The translations under genes and the position numbers were made by a program. Positions 7,664-11,412 of a stretch of 11,412 nt of DNA are shown here, piece after piece. Below the pieces are notes generated by a model. That model was not told the origin of the DNA. It ran no database searches and saw nothing but the letters and a program-made list of their open reading frames with translations. Source of the stretch: an uncultured Phycisphaera sp. (GTDB lineage Bacteria; Planctomycetota; Phycisphaerae; Phycisphaerales; SM1A02); assembly GCA_937911845.1 (NCBI GenBank), contig CALDQF010000405.1, forward strand, positions 1 through 11,412. Direction: 5' to 3'. Each line of letters begins with the position of its first letter. Within the stretch, counting starts at the first letter, position 1.

Positions 7664-7738
7664 TGGGGATCCTGAACAGGGGGTGGGATGAGGGGTGAAG
7701 CGAGACACGGTGGCGAGATGCAGTCCCGCTGTCAACCT

Positions 7739-8707
7739 TTATTCGGTTGAGGGGGGGGGTCCACCGTAGGTGGAAAAAATGTGTTTTTCTGCCTCCGAGG
7801 CCAATTCTTCGGCGGTTTTCCCCTCCGCGCTGAGCCATATGGTCCGGGGGAGAATTCTGAATCGACGCAGCCAAGTCCGTTGTTGTTTGGCAAATCGCCG
7901 GGTCCCGATCTTGATACGTTCGAAGGCGTCTTCGGCCGTGCAGCGGCCCTCGAGGTGATCCACAATCTCCCGGTACCCAAGGGCTTCCCGGGCTTGGCGG
8001 CCAAGGCGATTGGCATCATGCAGGGCCCGAACTTCGTCGATGAGGCCGTCGGCGGCCATGGCCTTCACCCGCGCATTGATGCGGCGGTTGATCGACTCCA
8101 CGGGCCAATCGAGGCCAATGGCCACAAAATCCTCCCGAGGAGGCCCGTCCCAAGCGCGGGAGGCGGTGGGGCTGCCCTCTTCGGCAGCCGCCCGCTCGAG
8201 GGCACGGATGGTGCGTCGGCGATCGTTGGTATGGATGCGGTTGGCATCTTCGGGGGCCGCTTTATCTAACCTCGACCGCAGGTCCGCGTCGGACATGGCT
8301 TCTAGGGCAGCCCGCAAGACCGGATCAGTCGGGGCGGGGGCATCCATCCCGTACAGCAGGTTCTGGACGTAGAGGTTGGTGCCTCCAACCACAATGGGCC
8401 ACCGCCCGCCTTGTCGATTGGTGGCGATACTGGCCTCGGCGGCCTCCAGCCAGTCGGCGACGGTGAATGGCGGACCATCTGGACCCACGAGGTCAAACAA
8501 CTCGTGGGGCGCGGCCGCCCGTTCATCGGGGGTGGGTTTGGCGGTTCCGATGTCCATGCCTCGGTAGATTTGCATGGAATCAGCGCCCAGACACGTGCCG
8601 CCGCCGGGCAGACGACGGGCCAACTCGATCGAAAGGCTGGTCTTGCCCCCGGCGGTGGGGCCGAGCACCAACACGATGGGCCGGCGGTGAGCATCTTCGG
8701 GTGGCAT
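7739..8707 (-). CDS. miaA: tRNA dimethylallyltransferase MiaA
   Basis: The protein is 322 residues from the ATG at 8707-8705, a normal family length. The frame remains open upstream to 8818, but that extension lies over the divergent ygfZ start and adds sequence absent from MiaA. The enzyme transfers a dimethylallyl group to N6 of A37 in tRNAs that read UNN codons. Visible motifs are the P-loop GPTAGGKT (16-23), DSMQIYRGMDIGTAKP (43-58), GGTNLYVQ (108-115), DRRRTIRALE (in the middle third), and near the C-terminus ALGYREIVDHLEG and RRFAKQQRTWLRRF. GPTAGGKT and GGTNLY vary slightly from GPTASGKT and GGTGLY, with the key Lys and Thr kept. A run of nine C residues (plus-strand G 7751-7759) encodes three prolines just before the stop. 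No clear Shine-Dalgarno sequence is seen. It probably leads a miaA-topA-ffh operon. Confidence 0.96.
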   Translation of the reverse strand: MPPEDAHRRPIVLVLGPTAGGKTSLSIELARRLPGGGTCLGADSMQIYRGMDIGTAKPTPDERAAAPHELFDLVGPDGPPFTVADWLEAAEASIATNRQGGRWPIVVGGTNLYVQNLLYGMDAPAPTDPVLRAALEAMSDADLRSRLDKAAPEDANRIHTNDRRRTIRALERAAAEEGSPTASRAWDGPPREDFVAIGLDWPVESINRRINARVKAMAADGLIDEVRALHDANRLGRQAREALGYREIVDHLEGRCTAEDAFERIKIGTRRFAKQQRTWLRRFRILPRTIWLSAEGKTAEELASEAEKHIFSTYGGPPPSTE

Positions 8708-8731
8708 GACAGGGCGGAGCCTAATCAGGTT

Positions 8732-8747
8732 TGTGTTTCGAGGCACA
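8732..8747. promoter_or_regulatory. imperfect palindrome in the miaA-ygfZ divergent region (possible operator)
   Basis: TGTGTTTCGAGGCACA has arms TGTG and CACA and a TCGA centre, with two mismatched positions per half. It sits in the 79-bp gap between the divergent starts at 8707 and 8787 and just upstream of a possible -35 for the plus-strand gene. A site here could affect both genes. There is no second copy and no regulator in view, so it may be chance. Confidence 0.22.
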
Positions 8748-8749
8748 GG

Positions 8750-8779
8750 ATGACACTTTGGGCTGGGCTGGCATACCGT
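8750..8779 (+). promoter_or_regulatory. possible sigma-70-type promoter of the YgfZ-like gene
   Basis: ATGACA at 8750-8755 matches five of six -35 bases. The -10 would be CATACC (8772-8777, 16-bp spacer) or TACCGT (8774-8779, 18-bp spacer), each with only three matching bases. Initiation would then fall at about 8784-8787, next to the ATG at 8787, implying a very short or absent leader. Confidence 0.3.
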
Positions 8780-8786
8780 GGAAGGT

Positions 8787-10022
8787 ATGAACGCCGACAA
8801 GGCCAACCCATCCCCCAACGCAAGCGAGAATCCGCTCCTTGAACTCCACCAAGATTGGAGCCAACGTGCGGAACAGGCTCGCGCCCAGACGGTTCCGGAA
8901 GTCGAGCGGCCCGGGGCAGCGGAGGGTCACCGTGTGGGTGGGGCGGAGCCCCACTGGATCCGTTGGGGAGAGGGTGATGATGCACCGCCGGTGGTGGCCA
9001 TGTTTGATGCCATCGAACTGGAGTACGCGGCATTTCGCCGTGGGGTGGCCGTGGTGGATCAAACACAGCGTGGATGCGTGCAAGTGGCCGGTGCGGACGC
9101 TGAAGATCTGTTGGAACGGTTGCTGACCCAGAAGATTGGCGACATGAAAGATGGCGAAGTTCGAGAGAGTTTTCGAACCAACCGCAAAGGTCGAGTGCAA
9201 GACGATCTGCGGGTGCTACGCCGATCGAACGACTTCGTCTTGGCTTCGGATGTGGGATTCATTGGGAACACGGTTGAAGCCATCAATGCTTTTGTCTTCG
9301 GCGAAGACGTGGAACTCACCAAGCCTCCGTGGCGTTCAGTGGGTTTGTACGGTCCCAAAGCAACCCAGGCACTGGCGGCAGGGTTGGCCGCAGTCGAGGA
9401 AGCAGCGGAAGCTGTACTTCTGGTCGATGAACCCGCACATCAGGGGTTTGAAGTCTTGGTGCGGACGGAGGACGTACGAGAATTCTGGACCGCGGTGACG
9501 GCCATCGAAAACGCTCGTCCCGCCGGCTGGTTCGCGCACAATTTAATTCGTCTGGAAGCGGGGCAGCCTCAATTTGGGATCGATTTCAACCAAGAGTTCT
9601 TGCCCCATGAAACCGATTTGGTCCACCAGCGGGTCTCCTTCACCAAAGGGTGCTACCCGGGACAGGAAGTGGTGGCTCGGATGCAGCATTTGACCGATGG
9701 TTCGACCCGGAGGAGGGTGGTTGGTTTGCATTTTCCGGAGGGCGAAGTCCCCCCTGCGGGAGCCCCCATCCTTCGAGACGAAAACGGATCTCCCGGCGAA
9801 GTGCTGGGACAAGTCACAAGCAGTGGACCCTCACCCATGGCCTCTTCACGAGGCATCGGTTTGGGAGTTTTGACGAGGGCAGCCAAAGATGCCTCTCTGT
9901 TGGTGGTGAACGAAGACGGACCCGGCCGGGTGGAAGTGGTCGAACGGTCCGAGTTGGTGCCACCGGTGTTGCGGGAAACAAAAAAAGACTCGGAAGAGCC
10001 CAACCAGGAGGCCTCTTCATGA
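8787..10022 (+). CDS. ygfZ: YgfZ/GcvT-like folate-binding protein
   Basis: The protein is 411 residues from the ATG at 8787; a GTG at 8778 would add three residues and cannot be excluded. The family is related to the T protein of the glycine cleavage system. The YgfZ branch (IBA57 in mitochondria) helps make or repair certain iron-sulfur proteins in a folate-dependent way. The diagnostic motif is KGCYPGQE at 287-294, with the conserved Cys289, followed by VVARMQH. The GcvT-like fold begins near 75 (FDAIELEYAAFRRGVAVVDQ) and continues with NRKGRVQDDLRVLR (132-145). The closing beta-barrel runs over about 308-395. The first 70 residues form a family-atypical, probably flexible extension, and the tail after 395 is Glu/Lys-rich. 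GGAAGG sits only 1 nt before the ATG, too close for a normal ribosome binding site. The stop overlaps the next start in ATGA. A glycine-cleavage aminomethyltransferase is less likely, given the KGCYPGQE motif and the absence of gcv neighbours. Confidence 0.93.
   Translation: MNADKANPSPNASENPLLELHQDWSQRAEQARAQTVPEVERPGAAEGHRVGGAEPHWIRWGEGDDAPPVVAMFDAIELEYAAFRRGVAVVDQTQRGCVQVAGADAEDLLERLLTQKIGDMKDGEVRESFRTNRKGRVQDDLRVLRRSNDFVLASDVGFIGNTVEAINAFVFGEDVELTKPPWRSVGLYGPKATQALAAGLAAVEEAAEAVLLVDEPAHQGFEVLVRTEDVREFWTAVTAIENARPAGWFAHNLIRLEAGQPQFGIDFNQEFLPHETDLVHQRVSFTKGCYPGQEVVARMQHLTDGSTRRRVVGLHFPEGEVPPAGAPILRDENGSPGEVLGQVTSSGPSPMASSRGIGLGVLTRAAKDASLLVVNEDGPGRVEVVERSELVPPVLRETKKDSEEPNQEASS
10006..10011 (+). 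promoter_or_regulatory. consensus Shine-Dalgarno sequence (AGGAGG) for the 64-residue membrane protein
   Basis: AGGAGG lies inside the end of the ygfZ frame, 7 nt before the ATG at 10019. It is the best ribosome binding site in the window and decides that the short downstream frame is a real gene. Confidence 0.75.
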
Positions 10023-10213
10023 ACGAGTCTTGGTCCATGCCGCCCACCGAAGTGTTGTTTTTGTTGGCCGGCCTGCTGTTGACCATGGTGGTGGTGGCCG
10101 TGGTGGGCACGATGCTCTTCCGCGCATACCGAGCTGAGATGCAAGCCGAGGCGGAAGCTGAAGCCGCCCGAAAAGAGAGCGAAGCTTTGGAAAATCAGTC
10201 CGAAGAGGACTGA
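10019..10213 (+). CDS. small single-span membrane protein (64 residues), unknown function
   Basis: I do not recognise a family. The protein begins MNESWSMPPTEV and has one strongly hydrophobic span at about 12-34 (VLFLLAGLLLTMVVVAVVGT). Arg35 and Arg38 follow, which predicts the C-terminus in the cytoplasm. Residues 39-64 are Glu/Ala-rich and probably helical (EMQAEAEAEAARKESEALE), ending in an acidic QSEED. The start is supported by a perfect AGGAGG 7 nt upstream and by the ATGA overlap with the ygfZ stop, so it is very likely co-translated with ygfZ. The layout resembles small assembly or scaffold subunits such as CcoS- or CcmD-like proteins, but that is only a size and topology analogy. 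Its last 19 bp overlap the end of the convergent phosphoesterase gene. Confidence 0.8.
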   Translation: MNESWSMPPTEVLFLLAGLLLTMVVVAVVGTMLFRAYRAEMQAEAEAEAARKESEALENQSEED

Positions 10214-11055
10214 GCCCGTATCGCGTCCCATGCATCGGACCAGTACGGCGTGTCCGCCAACTCGTACCCATGATCTGAAAGTTCAACCGCACGCAGAGCG
10301 ACACCGCGGTTATCCAACACGACGGCGTACGGTCTCCCGGGAAATCCGAACGCCCCAGTGTTCAAGATGGTTCGATCTTCACGGCGCCAGCGTCCTGCGT
10401 TGTGGGAGTGGCCCAGCACCAAGATGGGGGCTTTGACATCGGTGGTATGGGCAAAGCGAAGCGCCCGGTCTGGACATTCTTTCCAGTAGCGAAGCACGGA
10501 GATCAACCGGCCGGGATCGCGCATGGCTTTGCGCAGTGAGGTGCCACCGGCAGGGGGGACACGGTCTTTGGGACCCAAATCCCACTCGGCAAATCCAGCA
10601 AGACGAGCGATCTCCAATTGCCCTTCGCGAGATATGCGCTGGTGGATGGGCATTTGGGAAGATGCCTTCTTCCAGGCCAAGGCCATTCGTTTGGCCGACA
10701 GGCTCCATGGGGCAATGCTTTCGTCAAGCACATCACCATGGGTGACCCAAACCATTCCTTCTTCCAAAAAGAGCTCACGCCGGTCAAACGCTTTGGCATC
10801 GTGGTTGCCCGCGATGGGAATGAGATCACAGCCTGCCGACACCAGTCGATCTCGCAAGGTGTGCCAAGATTCGGTCCCGCGTTCTTTCAGTGAGGGGTGG
10901 TGCGCTTCATACACGTCACCATTCAAAACCACTCGGTCGAACGGGGCACACAAGGCAGCGATTGACTCAGGTGATACCGCGGCTCTGGTCGTTCGGCCCA
11001 GGTGAAGATCGGACAAAATAATGGTGGATGCGACCATGGTTGGGGCAAACACCAT
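10195..11055 (-). CDS. calcineurin-like metallophosphoesterase
   Basis: The protein is 286 residues from the ATG at 11055-11053. A second ATG at 11037 is also possible and would begin MVASTIILSDLHLG, closer to the usual N-terminus of the family. GGAT precedes the first ATG by about 5 nt, and a TGA lies two codons upstream in the same frame. All metal-binding motifs of the two-metal phosphoesterase fold are present: DLHLG (16-20), NGDVYE (45-50), GNHD (83-86), THGD (105-108) and GHSH (215-218). It is a soluble hydrolase of phosphomono- or diesters. The layout recalls LpxH- or YfcE-like enzymes, but the substrate cannot be inferred. Its end overlaps the convergent small-protein gene by 19 bp, and its start lies inside the run-on frame of the upstream gene. 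Confidence 0.92.
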   Translation of the reverse strand: MVFAPTMVASTIILSDLHLGRTTRAAVSPESIAALCAPFDRVVLNGDVYEAHHPSLKERGTESWHTLRDRLVSAGCDLIPIAGNHDAKAFDRRELFLEEGMVWVTHGDVLDESIAPWSLSAKRMALAWKKASSQMPIHQRISREGQLEIARLAGFAEWDLGPKDRVPPAGGTSLRKAMRDPGRLISVLRYWKECPDRALRFAHTTDVKAPILVLGHSHNAGRWRREDRTILNTGAFGFPGRPYAVVLDNRGVALRAVELSDHGYELADTPYWSDAWDAIRAQSSSD

Positions 11056-11412
11056 AGGTCATCCGTCGTCGACGGTGGCGGGCGGCGAGGAAAAGCAAGA
11101 ACAGGCTGCTTGGGGCTGGAATCACGCTGGTGGCCACAGGATTTTCATGCGTCTTTGATGGGACAGGCTTGGTGAAGTGAAATTCTGAGGTAAGCCCAAA
11201 ATCCATGGTTCCAACGTGGTCACAAGGCCGCAATTGGTGCGCCAGCACCAACAGAGACGGCGGACTCTTCAGATTCCCGGGGTGCCGAAGACCTTCAGGG
11301 GGAGGAGGGGGCACAGGTTCTCCGGGACTTGCTGGTTTCTTCTTTTTGGTTTGTCTGTGGGCAGAGAAGTCGAGAGCGTCTTGATTGGAATGCGAGTCAA
11401 AATTAGGTTGGT
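10967..11412 (-). CDS. C-terminal part of an envelope or secreted protein with a PEP-CTERM-like tail (N-terminus off right edge)
   Basis: The frame is open without a stop from the right edge to the TGA at 10969-10967 (147 residues), while the other frames of this strand are interrupted. A Lys/Pro-rich linker (TKKKKPASPGEPVPPPPPEG) comes first. At 11125-11063 the sequence reads VIPAPSSLFLLFLAARHRRRR. This has the order of a PEP-CTERM sorting signal: a Pro-x-Pro motif, a hydrophobic stretch, then a cluster of Arg. Ala replaces the usual Glu, as often seen in Planctomycete versions. Such tails normally end just after the basic cluster, but here the frame continues 31 residues and runs 89 bp into the phosphoesterase gene. 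That extra part (MTYGVCPNHGRIHHYF onward) may be a true extension or the result of a small frameshift near 11060. The function of the rest is unknown. Confidence 0.55.
   Translation of the reverse strand, partial: QPNFDSHSNQDALDFSAHRQTKKKKPASPGEPVPPPPPEGLRHPGNLKSPPSLLVLAHQLRPCDHVGTMDFGLTSEFHFTKPVPSKTHENPVATSVIPAPSSLFLLFLAARHRRRRMTYGVCPNHGRIHHYFVRSSPGPNDQSRGIT

Noticed and set aside
7730..7735. TTGACA on the minus strand as a topA promoter -35 box
   Set aside because: No acceptable -10 hexamer lies 16-18 bp downstream; the sequence there is GC-rich.
8708..8818. Upstream extension of miaA by 37 codons
   Set aside because: The extra residues do not belong to the MiaA fold, and the stretch contains the divergent promoter region and the start of ygfZ.
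1..11412. Search by eye for tRNA genes, CRISPR arrays, insertion sequences, integrases, toxin-antitoxin or phage genes
   Set aside because: No cloverleaf-like segment, regular repeat-spacer array, terminal inverted repeats or characteristic protein motif was seen. The window looks like stable core chromosome.

Overview
The window is an ordinary-looking chromosomal segment, moderately GC-rich by eye, most likely from a member of the Planctomycetota, and within that phylum probably the Phycisphaerae. Three signs point there. A 114-residue protein matches the uncharacterised Minf_1886 family (TIGR04138), which as I recall is confined to Planctomycetes and Verrucomicrobia. A secreted protein carries the repeats built on DCNGNGI and PDEC that are frequent in Phycisphaerae. 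A second envelope-type protein has a PEP-CTERM-like tail (IPAPSS, hydrophobic stretch, RRRR). I cannot confirm the taxonomy without a search.

Layout from left to right. Positions 1-844 (minus) hold the N-terminal part of a secreted calcium-binding-repeat protein that runs off the left edge. A 192-bp gap follows, with a tandem repeat and a strong hairpin that probably terminates the next gene. Positions 1037-1888 (minus) encode an OmpA-type peptidoglycan-binding lipoprotein. Divergent from it is a two-gene plus-strand unit, 1996-2340 (Minf_1886 family) and 2337-3599 (AI-2E/PerM-type permease), joined by an ATGA overlap. Converging on that unit is a minus-strand housekeeping cluster, miaA (8707-7739), topA (7663-5060) and ffh (5060-3606); topA and ffh overlap by one base in TGATG. 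Divergent from miaA is a plus-strand pair, a YgfZ/GcvT-like folate-binding protein (8787-10022) and a 64-residue single-span membrane protein (10019-10213), again joined by ATGA and with a perfect AGGAGG ribosome binding site. This pair converges on a calcineurin-like metallophosphoesterase (11055-10195, minus), and the two coding ends overlap by 19 bp. The right edge holds the C-terminal part of a minus-strand gene with the PEP-CTERM-like tail, whose reading frame runs 89 bp into the phosphoesterase gene.

The core functions are tRNA modification (MiaA), DNA supercoil relaxation (TopA), co-translational membrane targeting (Ffh), and iron-sulfur protein maintenance (YgfZ). They are mixed with envelope and secretion genes. 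I see no tRNA or rRNA gene, CRISPR array, insertion sequence, integrase, toxin-antitoxin pair or phage gene. No new defence or mobile system is apparent. The most worthwhile items are two poorly described small or unknown genes coupled to known partners, the overlapping gene ends, two possible leaderless starts, and sequence departures in TopA and Ffh.
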